Origin: Cordia subcordata
Taxonomy: Eukaryota > Streptophyta > Magnoliopsida > Boraginales > Cordiaceae
Length of the DNA: 64,000 bases
NCBI GenBank assembly: GCA_028554755.1
Contig: JAPTOF010000025.1
Span: 7,117,501 to 7,181,500 of the forward strand
Direction: 5' to 3'
In this document: piece by piece, positions 1 through 11,403 of the stretch
Position numbering within the stretch: position 1 is the first letter of the stretch
Layout of the letters: each line of letters starts with the position of its first letter
Notes under the pieces: generated by a model
Database searches by the model: none
Told to the model about the DNA's origin: nothing
Seen by the model: only the letters and a program-made list of their open reading frames with translations
Made by a program: the position numbers and the translations under genes

Positions 1-811
1 TTTAGATTGCGCAATTATACAGGAAATCTACTTACCACTATTCTTATATTAAATTAGTCTAATTGGCTACTTATTGTCACGCAATTGAATAATAGCGCAC
101 AAAATTAAGCAATCATAGATCAATATTAATTATTGAAACAATAAATATGCAAATATCAAAATAGCATGAAAGGAATAAAATAATTAGATCTCACGGAATT
201 GAAGAACCGAAATCTTAATTAATCCTTGGCTAGAAAAGAAAATTAGAATTTTATGTCCATAAATGGTGCCTAAAAGATGAAGAATGACCTGTGAATTGTC
301 TAGAAAATAATTCTCCCACTTAGAAGTGCACGTAGGAAATATATAAAAGAAAACCCTAACTCCCTTCCTTTTTTAGGTAAGGAAGTGCTTAAAAGGTAAG
401 GAAGAATAAAAAGGTTAAAATCGTAATTACAATTTTAACGAAATAAAAAGTCTTCCAAATTTAATCTATTCTCTTTTTTGGACCAAACAAGTCTTCAATG
501 CAATTTTCCTTCCAAAAAGACAAGTATTCAATGCAATTTTTGGACCAAAAGTGCAGCAAAAAATATCTTTAGTCTTGGTTAAACTTGATCAATCCCGCGT
601 AGTAAATTCATGGCATTTTTCCATATGCAGAGTCAACTTTAGCTACTACAAACACATCCAAAAAGCTTCTATGTCTATGCACAATGCATTAATCTCCTTT
701 CCTAAGCGCAATCATGCAAAATTACATTAAAAACATCGATTAAGGAGCATTCTATTTCAAAATCAAATGCATCTAACTTAGAAATTAAAGACTTATTTAG
801 GACTTATCACT
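1..811. other. Unassigned AT-rich sequence
   Basis: No gene, RNA or terminal repeat can be supported here. The stretch is AT-rich with many stops in all frames. It holds a TATA-like string near 338-349 followed by a CCCTAAC string, and a short imperfect duplication of an AATGCAATTTT phrase around 497-545. General texture resembles the non-coding part of a gypsy LTR read backwards, but no second copy in the window confirms that. The recognisable gag of the next element begins abruptly near 817, so a deletion or insertion boundary lies around 790-815. Confidence 0.4.
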
Positions 812-816
812 ATTTA

Positions 817-2145
817 TGCTTTTTGGAAGGTTGAAATGAGAATAATTTTGCAAGCAAATGACTATAATGCATGGAGAACCATAGGCAATAACCCATCACC
901 CCTACTAAGGAAGTTAATAGAGTTAAGGTTCCTAATCCAGAAGATGAATGGGATAAAGTTGATATAAAACTTGTTGAAGCTAATGCTAATGCTATTCATT
1001 ATCTTTATCTTTGCATGGATGTTATCAAGTTTAATGAAATCATTTAATGTGCTACCACTAAGTAAATATGGGATCAACTTGAGTCACATACGAAGGAAAT
1101 AATAAAGCGAAAGAAACTAGGATTAGCATGCTTGTGCATAAATATAAAATGTTTATAGTTCTTCTTGAAGAAAATATTGAGCAAATGGACTCTAGATTCA
1201 TAGAAATTATAAATTCATTAAAATCTCTTGGAAAATCTTATGAAAATGTCGAGCTTGTTAGAAAACTCTTGAGGAGTCTACCATGGTCATGGCAACCAAA
1301 GGTGACAGCAATCAGAGAAGCTGAGGACCTCAACAAACTACCTTTTGAGTAAACTTGTCAGCTCGCTCATGACGCATGAATTTGGAACTCAAAGAACTTG
1401 AAGAGTGACCAAAAGCTCCAAAGACTATTGCCCTCAAAGCCATACCACAAGAAGATTCAACAAATGGAAGTGATAGTGATGAGGATGAAGAAATGGCTAT
1501 GTATTCAAAGTTCAAAAGTTTCATGAGGAAGAAGAGATTTAACTCAAAGAAAGGTCCAAGAAAAGAGGTAAGTATCTGAAAAAGAATTAATTTGTTTTAA
1601 ATGAAAAAAACCAAGACATGTCAAAGCCAAATGTCCACTGAGAAAGAAAAGATAAAAGACATTCAAGAAGAAAGCATTAAAGACAACTTGGAGCAAGTTG
1701 GCATCAAGTAATGAGGAAGAAGAGGACTCAGTTGAAAAAGAAGTGGTCAATCTTTGTCTCATGACAAGAGAAGATAATGAGGCAAGTCCTCTGTATGCCT
1801 CTTGCGATGAAAAATGCTCATATGAAGAACTAGAAGAGATGTACAATGAAATGTTAATTTAATTCAAAAAAGTGGTCACTAAAAACAAAGACCTCAAAAA
1901 GAACATTTCCTCTCTTAAGAACAAGTTGCATGACTCTACTATTGAAAGTTTAAATTTTGAAAAAGGATTTAGGAAAGAAGAAAACAAATGTTGATTTACA
2001 AAATGGAAATGAAGATTTGAAAAAAAAGTGAAGGATTTAGAAGATGTTGTTTCAAAGTTTACAAATAGAAGGACCCAACAAGCCTTGAGAACCAAATCAT
2101 GTTTAAATCATTTGTGTAGGTTTACTTTGCATCCTTCGGAGATAG
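817..2145 (+). pseudogene. gag: Gag pseudogene of SIRE-like copia #1
   Basis: Gag coats the element RNA in the virus-like particle. Homology starts inside the UBN2-type gag domain with WKVEMRIILQANDYNAW from about 820. A frameshift near 890 leads to the EDEWDKVDIKL block, and the SLPWSWQPKVTAIREAEDL block follows at about 1275-1335. A decayed CCHC knuckle lies at about 1593-1636: Cys, stop in place of the second Cys, then KPRH and KCP. After it comes an acidic and lysine-rich coiled-coil region (about 1690-2095), typical of SIRE-like Gag tails. The N-terminus and start codon are missing. Several stops and at least two frameshifts make it non-functional. Confidence 0.75.
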
Positions 2146-2151
2146 TGGAAG

Positions 2152-3670
2152 TGGTTTCTGGATAGTGGATGCTCAAGGCACATGACGAGTGACAAGTCAA
2201 AGTTTTTGACACTTAGAGAAGAATGGTGGATTTGTTACATTCAGGGACAACTCCAAATGAAGAATTATTGGCATTGAAGACGTCAGTAACAAGTCTAAAC
2301 TTTGTATTGAAAATATGTTACTTGTTCATGGTTTGAACCATAATTTGCTCAGCATTAGACAAATATGCGATAGAGGATTGTTTGTTAACTTTAAAGCTTC
2401 TTTATTTGAGATTGTTAATAATAATGGCAATGTTGTGTTTGTTGGTATAAGACATGGTAATCTATATACATTTGACTTTAATGAATTGCATGATCAAAAT
2501 GTTAAGTGTTTAAGTGCGATGAGTGAAAATACTTGGCTATGACAGAAGATTAGGACATGTTAATTTCGATTCCATAAACAAACTTGGTAATCTTGAACTT
2601 GTTAAAGGATTGCCTAAAGCTAAATATGTTGGTGATAATGTGTGTCATGCATGCGAACATGGGAAACAAACTAGGAAATATTTCAAAAGTAAGAAAGTGA
2701 TTTCAACTATTGGGGCATTGGAATTGTTGCAAATGGATTTGTTTGGACCCAATAAGATTGCTAGTTTGGGTAAAAAATTGTATGCTTTTGTGATTGTTGA
2801 TGATTTTTCTAGATTTACATGGATAATCTTTCTTACAGACAAAAATAACACATCAAATGAGTTTATAAAATTTTGCAAACGTCTTCAAAATGAAAAAGGT
2901 TATTTGATTTCAACTATTAGAAGTGATAGAGGTATCAAATTTACAAATCAAACTCTGAAATCCTTTTGGGATGACAATGGTATCTCTCACAATTTTTTGG
3001 CACCAAGAACACCACAACAAAACGGAGTCATTATAAGGAGAAATAGATCTTTGTAAGAAATGGTTAGAACAATACTTGTTGAAAATAAGTTACTAAGTTA
3101 TTTTTAGGCCGAGACCGTAAACACCACATGTTATGTGATTAATTGTTTCATCATTCGAAAAGGTTTTGATAAAATCCCTTATGAACTTTGGAAAGGGAGA
3201 AAACCAAATATTTCTTATTTCAAGATTTTTGGTTGTGCATGCTTCATTTTGAATGAAAAAGATAAGTTGGAAAATTTTGATGCTAAATTCGATGATTGCA
3301 TATTTATTGGATACTCTTTAAATAGTAAGGCATATAGAGTTTATAACAAAAGAACTACGGTTGTTGAAGAAACTATAAATGTTAAATTTGATGAAGGTTG
3401 CTTTGATTCTAAGCATGATGATGATCATATTGTTACTATACAAAAAAAATTGAGTAATCTTGAGTTAGATAAGGAAAACGAATTTAATGATGCATGTCAT
3501 GAGGATAAACAAGACAAGCATGTTAAACAATGTGATCATCACGATGATGTACATGATAAGCATAATTATTTGCCCAGAATTTGCAAATTTGTTGGTTATC
3601 ATCCTCCTTCTCATATTATTGGTGAACCTTCTAAGGGTGTAGCTACTAGATCTTCTTTGAGAAATGTGTG
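2152..3670 (+). pseudogene. pol: Protease and integrase part of pol, SIRE-like copia #1
   Basis: The aspartic protease motif W-F-L-DSG-C-S-R-H-M-T starts at 2152, with the catalytic DSG intact at 2161-2169. The GAG-pre-integrase/HHCC zinc region follows (RLGHVNFDSINKL at about 2550, then CHACEHGKQ at about 2643). In the integrase core, Asp 1 is in LLQMDLFGP (about 2725) and Asp 2 in IRSDRG (about 2930). The third acidic residue is lost: after PQQNG the usual VVER reads V-I-I-R (about 3023). The C-terminal SYFKIFGC and CIFIGYS blocks (about 3210-3310) are clear. Frameshifts near 2250 and 2535 and stops near 3055 and 3106 inactivate it. Confidence 0.85.
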
Positions 3671-5215
3671 CAATCATTTGCCTTCTTGTCTCAAATTGAA
3701 CCTAAAAATATGGATGATGCATTACTTGATGATAGTTGGATAAATTCCATGCAAGAGGAACTAAATCAATTTGAAAGGAAAAATTTGTGGAAACTTGTTA
3801 AAAGACCTAAAAATCAATCAATTATAGGAACTAAATGGGTTTTTAGGAGCAAGTTAAATGAATCCGGCATAGTAACTAAAAAAGGCTAGATTAGTTGCAC
3901 AAGGTTACAAATAAAAAGAAGGAATTGATTATTATGAAATGTTTGCACCCGTTGCTAGACTTGAATCTGTTAGAATGTTATTTGCCTTTGCATGTTTCAT
4001 GAATTTCAAATTGTATCAAATGGATGTGAAAAATGCTTTCTTCAATGGTTACATTAATGAAGAAGTCTGTGTTGTTCAACCACCTAGTTTTGGAGACCCC
4101 ATTGATTCTAGTCGTGTTTAAACTTGAAAAAGCTTTGTATGGTCTAAAGCAAGCCCCTAGAGCATGGTATGAGAGAGTTAATGAATTTTTGATTGAGAAT
4201 GACTTCACAAGAGGTAAACTTGATTTTCAACCTTATTTGTAAAGCATGATGGAAAAGACATATTGATTGTACAAATATATGTTGATGACATTATATTCGA
4301 TGCTACTGAAAAATCTCTTTGTGAAAGTTGTTCCAAGTGTATCCATAGTGAATTTCAAATGAATATGATGGGAGAACTTAATTTCTTCCTTGGACTTCAA
4401 ATTAAGCAATTGAAGGAAGGAATTTTTATCAACCAAGCTAAGTACACCAAGGAACTTTGCAAAAAGTTTGGATTTGATGGAGTAAAAGAGATTGGAACAC
4501 TTATCAGCACCTCAACCATGCTTGATAAAGATGAAAATGGTAAGCTGATGGATGAGAACTAGCATAGAGGTATGATCAGAAACCTACTTTACTTAATTGC
4601 CTCTAGACCTGGTATAGTATTTGTCGTGTGCTTGTGCGCTCATTTTCAATTGTGTTTTAAAGAGTCTTACTTCCTTGTCGTTAAAAGAATCTTTATGTAC
4701 TTAAAAGGAACACAAGGATTAGGCTTATGGTATCCTAAATGAACTAATTTTGAGTTGGTAGATTATTCCAACGCCAATTTTGCTGATAGTAAAACCAATA
4801 GGAAGAGCACTAGTGATACATGTCATTTCTTAGGTAATTGCTTAGTTTTGTGGTCAAGTAGAAAACAAAATAGTGTAGCACTATCAACGGCCAAAGCAGA
4901 ATATATTGCGATAGAAAATTGTGTTGCACAAGTTCTTTGGATGAAACAAACTTTGTTTGACTTTGGTCTGATATTTGAACATGTTCCTATTACATGTGAT
5001 TATACAAGTGCAATTAATCTCACTAAGAACCCAATCCAACACTCTAAGACTAAGCACATAGAGATTAGACATCATTTTATAAGAGATCATGTGCAAAAAG
5101 GTGATGTGCCAAATTTTATTGACTCTATGCATTAGTTAGCTGATATTTTTACCAAACCTTAGCATGAAAATTAGTTTTTGAGCATTAGAATAGAGTTAGG
5201 AATGTTGAAAATGTG
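3671..5215 (+). pseudogene. pol: Reverse transcriptase and RNase H part of pol, SIRE-like copia #1
   Basis: The copia RT begins with EPKNMDDALLDDSWINSMQEE (about 3698) and IGTKWVFRSKL. QMDVKNAFFNG and LEKALYGLKQAPRAWYERV follow near 4018-4180. The catalytic YVDD is intact at 4278-4289. The thumb/RNase H region includes ASRPG, YLKGTQGLGLWY, the KAEYIA block and SKTKHIEIRHHFIRDH, and ends with the LADIFTKP motif near 5140. Frameshifts near 3885, 4120 and 4240 and several stops break the frame. The divergence is that of an old insertion. Confidence 0.85.
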
Positions 5216-5525
5216 AAAAATCTTGTTTTAAAGTGTTTTTGGGTACCGAATAATGGGTACCAGTTGACCACTAGGTCAGTCGGTATAAACAAAGTAGAAA
5301 GCACAGTACCGATTGAGCATACCAGTAGGATAAGGCAGTAAGTCAATTTTCTTTCTATTTGTACTGGACAAGTATACTATACAACCATCAACATGTACTA
5401 GACTACTGGTAAGTCATGAATTTGCAATAAAAACAAGGGATGTTACAGTTCTAAAACACTTTTTACCTTTCCTATTTAAAAATTAACTCTTTTTCTCTCC
5501 AACTTTTTCTATAATAAGTCAATTC
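5216..5525 (+). other. Spacer between pol and extra ORF, copia #1
   Basis: Non-coding element sequence. It holds GGGTACC repeats and ACCGATTGAGCATACCAG-like phrases at about 5240-5330 that resemble the accepted repeat words in this element's own LTR (compare about 8440-8630). It leads into a pyrimidine-rich stretch just before the extra ORF. No gene seen. Confidence 0.5.
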
Positions 5526-6940
5526 TTGTCATTTTTTTCCAAACTCTCTTCCATTAACATCAAACTCACTTCATCAAACATTGAATTTACATCAAATTCG
5601 GTTAAAAAATCTTTCAAAATTCATCAAACTCGGTTCAAAATTTGCTTGGAAAATACAGGAGGTAGACGCTCAAGGAACACATATAGAGCAAGTACTTCAC
5701 ATTCAAGAAGTGAAGCTAGACCATCCAAAAGAAAAAGAACTAAAGACTCTCCTCCACTTCAATGATTAAGACCCAATGAAATAAGGGATTTTATTGGAAA
5801 GAAGATGCTACTAAGTAAAAGTCTTATTGAGAATGAACTTCAACCTTTACCTCTTCTTGATTTTGTGGGTACTCAAGGTTGGTTGGAATTTATGACTGTA
5901 GAAGAGCCTTTTCATCTATCTTTTCTTTAGCAATTTTATGAAAACTTACAGTGGGATTCTTGGTATGGTGATGTTAGGACAAGGGTTAGAAATATTTCAT
6001 TCATCTTAACACAGGTATATATTAGGGCTATTTTCCATATTCCTAATCATAAAAGATAGCTACCTATGTTTAACTTTAGAGAATTGCTTGATCGTGTAGA
6101 TAAATCAGCTATCTATAATTTCTTTTGGAATCAAATAAACCTCGAGAGGGGTTTTGGATATCCTCCTTTAGATGAGGTATGTCCTGAAGATAAACTGATG
6201 ATTAAGTTGATTAAAGCTAATGTAGTGCCTAAGGACACTCATGATAATAAAAATTATAAAGCTGAGGCCTACACTATCTATGTGATGCACCAAAATCAAA
6301 AAATCAACTTTCCTAAAACCATAGTGGCATACATGAAGAGTGTGGTAGAAACGAAAATATCTATGGCATATGGAATGGCTTTAACTAGAACTTTTAGACA
6401 TAGAGGCATTTCTCTTAAAGGAGTCCAACAACAAAAAATTAATAGTGAATGGCGACTTGATTTGTAATCTTTCTCTAGAATGGATTTGTATTTTTGGAGA
6501 GGCACATGGATGCATAAAGCGTGTTTCATGGCTTTGATTCAAGAGGAGAGGGATACTATTCTACATCACATATAAAAGAAGACTACTTTCAACTTCACGC
6601 ATGAGAAAGATGATGATAGCAATGTCGAACTTCAAGGACTTGATGCTGAGGATATTGAAAATCACATGGAAAGTCAAAATGTGAATGAAGAAGTTGAGGT
6701 TGATGAACAAGCAAGGGATGAGTAGAATAAGGAGCCCAATCACTACTATGAGATTCAGTGTAAGAACATCAATGTTCATGATGCGTATGCTTGAAGGATT
6801 TAATGCCTTGGGAACTCAAATGAGTAAGGGTTTTGAAATGATGAATGCTAGAGTTTATAGTTTAGCTCAAGCTCAAGATGAGAAGATTAAGAATCTAGCA
6901 TACGATGTTGCAAAATCAAGCTACATTTGGGGATTTTAAT
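5526..6940 (+). pseudogene. Extra sense ORF (plant transposon-protein domain type), copia #1
   Basis: A reading frame starts at ATG 5526 and stays in one phase to about 6790 with six stops (5763, 5928, 6057, 6465, 6573, 6720), then shifts and ends near 6939. Its start is basic and Ser/Arg-rich (GGRRSRNTYRASTSHSRSEARPSKRKR, here split by position, about 5660-5740). The middle, about 6066-6460, looks like the domain annotated in plant proteins as 'putative plant transposon protein'. The C-terminus is acidic and probably coiled-coil. A related pseudogene occupies the same position in SIRE-like element #2 (37071-38459). Function unknown; SIRE-type elements often carry an ORF here, sometimes called env-like, but I see no signal peptide or membrane segment. 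Confidence 0.65.
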
Positions 6941-7459
6941 GATGAAACTGGACCAACCCATTAGCCTCCTCTCTCTTTCACATGTTTTCTAGTTTAGTTT
7001 TCCAAAATCCTACTCTTTAGGCTTTCAAAACACCTTTTCATTTCATTTGCATTCCTAGCTTAGCTTAGTACTCTACTTATTATGTTTTTGGATTCTCTTA
7101 TAGCTTCATGGTTTATTTGCTTCTCTAATTATTTTTATAATTATCTGTCTCAATTTGATAGGATGTATATACGTGTATGCTTTGTGTAGAGCCAAATGAT
7201 GATATCTCTTAATATTGAGGGCTTAAAATTTTCACCCATCATTCCCCATAAGGCCATATTGATGATGCCAAAGGGGGAGAAAAAATGATAAAAAAAGAAA
7301 AAAAAGGCTCTATATATGGAAGTGCTTATATTGATGTTGAGTTATGTTGTATGCATAAGTTGAGAAATTTTCGCTTACTATATAATGGATTAAGGGGGAG
7401 CTCTCTCCTCTCTTTAGACTCAAAGACAATTATTTTATTATCATCAAAAAGGGAGAAAA
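6941..7459 (+). other. 3' untranslated spacer with purine tracts, copia #1
   Basis: Non-coding sequence after the extra ORF. It contains two AAGGGGGAG-type purine runs (about 7267-7310 and 7390-7400) and a final AAAAAGGGAGAAAA run at about 7446-7459, which abuts the LTR start and is the likely polypurine tract that primes plus-strand synthesis. No gene seen. Confidence 0.6.
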
Positions 7460-9377
7460 TGTTGAACATATAGTATTTTAGTTTATTTTGACGATGAAAT
7501 AATTGTAATTGTCATTTATAATAGACTAATAACAGCTTTGGAGGTGCATAATATATATCTTGCTAAGGTGATATGTGAAAGCTTTTGGAATTGGAGCATT
7601 ATTGAAGATATCTTGGAGCTTTGCACTTGAAGAAGATGGGTTGGAGCTTAGAGCTTGGTTGAAGATTCTTATGGATCTTGTTAAATTTCTTTTTGAAGAT
7701 AATCTCCATTACGAGCTTAAAATGCACTTAATTAACATACATTGCATGATCACTTATTTATTTGGTTGCATAAATAAGAGTTCTTCTTTCTTTCTTCAGA
7801 GATCATCTTTTCTCCTTAATAAGTTGCATGATATAATTGCTTGTCTTCCTCAAAATAACTTTTTAAAATATACATATTCTTTGCTCTCTGTAGATTTTCT
7901 CAAATGAAGAAGAATTTTTTACGTAACCAACATGTCTTTGCAAATCGTAATTGAAAGCTACCTTGAATCTCTACATGCGTGTGTGTGTATATGTATGTAT
8001 GTATATTTGTATATGTGTGTGTATGAGTGTGTATATCTATTGTTCCTCTTTACTTTGCAGTAAAAGAACTCTCATATCTATTGTTTTGCAGTAAAAGGAC
8101 TTTCATTATGTTCATAGCTATGCATAGTAGGTACTTGAGCATGTTTATCAACTTGCATGACTTGGGATTTGTTTTGTTTGCATGTGCATATATGACTAAT
8201 ACTTTTTTCAAAGACCAAAATCTGCAGAAATCTTGAGTTAAGAGAGAATTTTGGCTTTGCATTTAATGCTTCATGTGTGGTAGATGTATTACATTTACTA
8301 GGAGTTGATGTTTGAGTATTTGGTATTGCATTGAGCATCCGAAAGTTTGCAAAAATGTGCTTAACTGAAAAGTTTTAGCTTTATCAAAAAGTTCTACAAC
8401 TTTGTCAGCTTTCTTTTGCTCTTGTCGGCTGAGCAAGCGGGTCGACTGGTATAGTCGACTAATAGGCATAGCAGTTGAAAAGTGCTCGATCGGTATAGGT
8501 TAGCCAATACAATCAGTGAGTTTATTTCCCTTGGCGGCTGAGCATGGTGATTGACTAGTATGGTCAACTGGTAACACCAGTAAGCTTTTGTTTAGCACCA
8601 GTTGAAGACGTTGTTCGACTAGCTAGGTCGCCCGGTATCTACAAAACATTGTTCTTCAAATATAGCCGTTGGAGAATTAACTTTTTGAGTCTATAAATAA
8701 TCCCTTTGACCCTCAACTCAAACACAACTTGATCCAAAGCCTTCTAAGCAATCTTATAACACTCCAAGCATTTTTTACTACAAGTTTATATCATTTCCTG
8801 TTTTCTTCATTGATTGCTCATCATTTGCATTAATTGATCAAGTTTTATTGAGCTCATACATTGCCTATCTACTTAGAGCAATATAGGAAGGTTTTAATAC
8901 CTCATTTCTTGCTCTTAAGAGTTTGTAAACCTAGCACTTTATTATTTCATTGGGCAAGTGCTTTGCTCTTAGGTAGACTAGAGTGTGAGATCATTCTTGT
9001 CAAGAGTGAAGGGTTGAAATTCGTCTAGTGTTAGGAGAACAGTTATGGTCCTTGTTGTGAATAAGAAGTTGTGATCGTTGTTCTATACTTCGACAACGTA
9101 CTAAACAAAAAGTCGATTCACTAGTGGAGTTCTTGAAATCCTAAGGGGGAGACATTAGATAATGGATTAGGCCTTTGAGAGTTCAAACCACTATAAATCG
9201 CTGCGTTTGATTCCTTATCCGTTAAACTCTTTATATTCAAGCATTATTATTTGTTATTTCCATACATTGTATGCTTGATTGCTTGAAATACTGAAAAAGA
9301 GTTTTTAGTGTTTATTTGTGCCATGCCATTAATCTGATTCACCCTCTCCCCTCCTTGAATTCATTGTCTAGGCAACA
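7460..9377 (+). repeat. 3' LTR of SIRE-like copia #1
   Basis: Begins TGTTGAACATA directly after the purine tract and ends TCTAGGCAACA, giving the TG...CA termini expected of an LTR of 1918 bp. It contains a TG/TA-rich microsatellite at about 7977-8037, a cluster of GTCGACT/TCGACTGG-like words at about 8440-8630, and a TATAAATA box at 8692-8699 preceded by ATAGCCGTTGGAG. No second copy lies in the window, so both ends rest on terminal dinucleotides and context. Confidence 0.75.
8692..8699 (+). promoter_or_regulatory. TATA box of the copia #1 LTR
   Basis: TATAAATA sits about 1.2 kb into the LTR, just downstream of the clustered GTCGAC-like words. This is where the U3/R border and the RNA start of the element would be expected. 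Confidence 0.6.
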
Positions 9378-11238
9378 TAACACAATAAAGAACTAATAGT
9401 CCTAGGATCTTTATGTATTATAGGATGCAAGACACAGATAAAACATTCCACAATCGATACAAGTTGGAGGCATAGAACACAATTTCATTCTTTCTTTCTT
9501 CAAGAAATTTTTTTTTAAACAATTGGTGATAAATTTTAAATAACAAATTAAGCAATTCAAACAAGAATATAACTTTTGTGCCACTCAATATTACCACCAT
9601 TTGATGATGCCATTGCGGCAAGCTTTTTCAACATGTAGAGGGAGATTATTCTTGATTTACCATCACCAGCTATGCCTTATGGTGAGCATCGAATTGTAGA
9701 TGCCAATACCAATAATTAAGACCTTAACCTACCCCTTCAGATAGATCAAGACCTCTTTTTAAGAGAGTAGGGCTACTGGTGAAGCTAGGGTTAGAATAAG
9801 TATATATATAGATGCCTAAGCCCTAAATCATAGGCTAATTTTCCCACCAATCAAGGGGATTTGGCACGATTCCTTCAATTAAGCACATGCTCTTATTAAT
9901 TACGTCTTAAATTGATTTACTTTCTTCTTTGATAAGGTTGACATTCTATACATGGGCTTGACATATCTCCTTACTTCTAGTTTCCTAAATCAGCTTTGGA
10001 CCCTCTTTGCTCCTCAGTATTGGACCAGACTTGTTATGGGCCGATATAATGGTCTCTTTAACATAGTGTGTATAAGATCTTCTAATATGGAATTCATTTT
10101 ATTTGTAAATAAATTCCATAAGGAATTGTATTTGTAAATGGATTCTATTGTTTGGATACATAAAATATTTTTAAGTTAATTCTATCATTTGCAAGTCCGA
10201 ATTGTATTTGGATCACATGTAGAATTAGAATTAATATGTGCATTTTACTTAAATAGGATTGTGTAAAAAAAGGATAGTGTTGTATTATGGTAATAACTAT
10301 AGGGATATTTTTGTTTTCATAATACTTTTTATGGATTTGTTTTTTGTAGAAGTACAAATTCCACCTCTTGGACTAGGATTTGAGTATAACTAGAGCAAAT
10401 CCAAGATTTGCAAATCTTGGAATTCCAAATAAATCCCAAATTTTAACAAAGTACTACCTAATATAAAAAATTGGATTTGCAAACGAATTCCACAAAATTT
10501 TACGGAATTCATTTGTTCCAAACAGTCTGTAAATGTATTTTGTATAACTTTTAACTATGCTTGAGATGTTGACGATGTCAAAAGATTGTTTTTTGGCTAA
10601 TAATGTTGTTGGATTGTATTTGAGATACTCATTAGACTTTTTTTTATCCTTTTTTCTTGTTGGGAGAAGGGGGCGGCCTAAGCAACTATGTGATTTGGTG
10701 CTCTTCTTTTGTCATTTTACATGATTGTTATATGGGAAATATTAAGATTGGTAAAAGAAATTTGTAGCCCTTTTGATTATTTTATGTGAATAGATGTTTT
10801 GTTAGTGAAAGAAAGATGCATATTCTGCTATTTTCCTTTTCTATGAACTTTTTTTGTGTTTAGAATGCTGAGAGTGTTCTCGAATAGAAGGAAACAAACA
10901 TATAATAAAAATGATCATTATATTATAGACTGAAATTGGAAGAAAAATGTAGTTGGCATAGGAGAAATTGAGAAATTAAGTAATGCAAGCAATGTACCAT
11001 AGACAAAATGGTAAAACTTTGAGGTCAACTATTTGATTGTTAGGAAGGCATTAACACTGTTAAGTTTGTTGCGAAAATCTAGATAATTGTAAAAAATCAT
11101 GAGGACTTTGTCATAAATTGATGGGGGAAAATGAATTTCTCTCTAAGGAAAATGGGATTTTTTTAAATATTACTTTTTTAATCCTTATTTATGGAATTCG
11201 GAGTGTTTTTGAAAATATTAGAAAAGCTAATTAGGATA
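9378..11238. other. Unassigned intergenic sequence
   Basis: No protein domain, RNA gene or LTR was recognised. The region is AT-rich with some mixed sequence (for example about 9640-9800). Open frames are short and show no family motif. One candidate MITE is listed separately at about 10147-10529. Confidence 0.4.
10147..10529. mobile_element. Possible MITE with imperfect inverted ends
   Basis: The left side reads TTGTTTGGATACATAAAAT and the right side, reverse-complemented, reads ACTGTTTGGAACAAATGAAT. They share the TGTTTGGA core plus AT-rich matches. The interior is non-coding and full of GGAATTC/GAATTCC words repeated in both orientations. Length and lack of coding fit a MITE, but I could not find a clear target duplication, so the ends and family are uncertain. 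Confidence 0.3.
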
Positions 11239-11403
11239 GCCAGCAAGCACTAAGTAAGCACCAGAAAGTTCCATGTAAGGGCCAAGCAGTACCTCATAAG
11301 GGCCAACGGCGCCCTGTAGGCGCCAGAAGCCCGAGTATGCACCAATGACTAAAAGCCAGAGGCACCTCATAAATGCCAACAAGTGCCATGTAAAGACTAG
11401 AAG
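11239..11403. repeat. Degenerate 21-bp minisatellite, about 8 units
   Basis: A GC-richer island in AT-rich DNA made of imperfect units of about 19-21 bp that mostly end in GGCCA, GCCA or ACCA, for example GAAAGTTCCATGTAAGGGCCA-like and AGCAGTACCTCATAAGGGCCA-like copies in succession. On the minus strand, one open frame shows the matching 7-residue period (GPYEVLL, GPYMELS, GAYLVLA). No gene context supports translation. Confidence 0.7.

Larger units (their letters stand above)
812..9377 (+). mobile_element. SIRE-like Ty1/copia element #1, 5' end missing
   Basis: The order is gag, protease, integrase, reverse transcriptase, RNase H, an extra sense ORF, a purine-rich tract and a 1.9-kb 3' LTR. 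The copia order (integrase before RT), the long LTR, the acidic coiled-coil tail of Gag and the ORF between pol and 3' LTR fit the SIRE/Maximus lineage. The 5' LTR, primer site and start of gag are absent, so insertion duplications cannot be checked. Coding parts carry many stops and several frameshifts. Left border is approximate; right border is the LTR end. Confidence 0.8.

Noticed and set aside
5526..6940. Calling the extra ORF of SIRE-like #1 an envelope gene
   Set aside because: No signal peptide, transmembrane segment or fusion-like region is visible; the domain resembles a plant transposon-associated domain instead.
9418..9621. 67-codon minus frame after the first LTR
   Set aside because: No motif, AT-rich low-complexity codons, and no neighbouring exon-like sequence.
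11239..11403. CRISPR-like array
   Set aside because: Units are contiguous and degenerate with no spacers, and the context is a plant genome.
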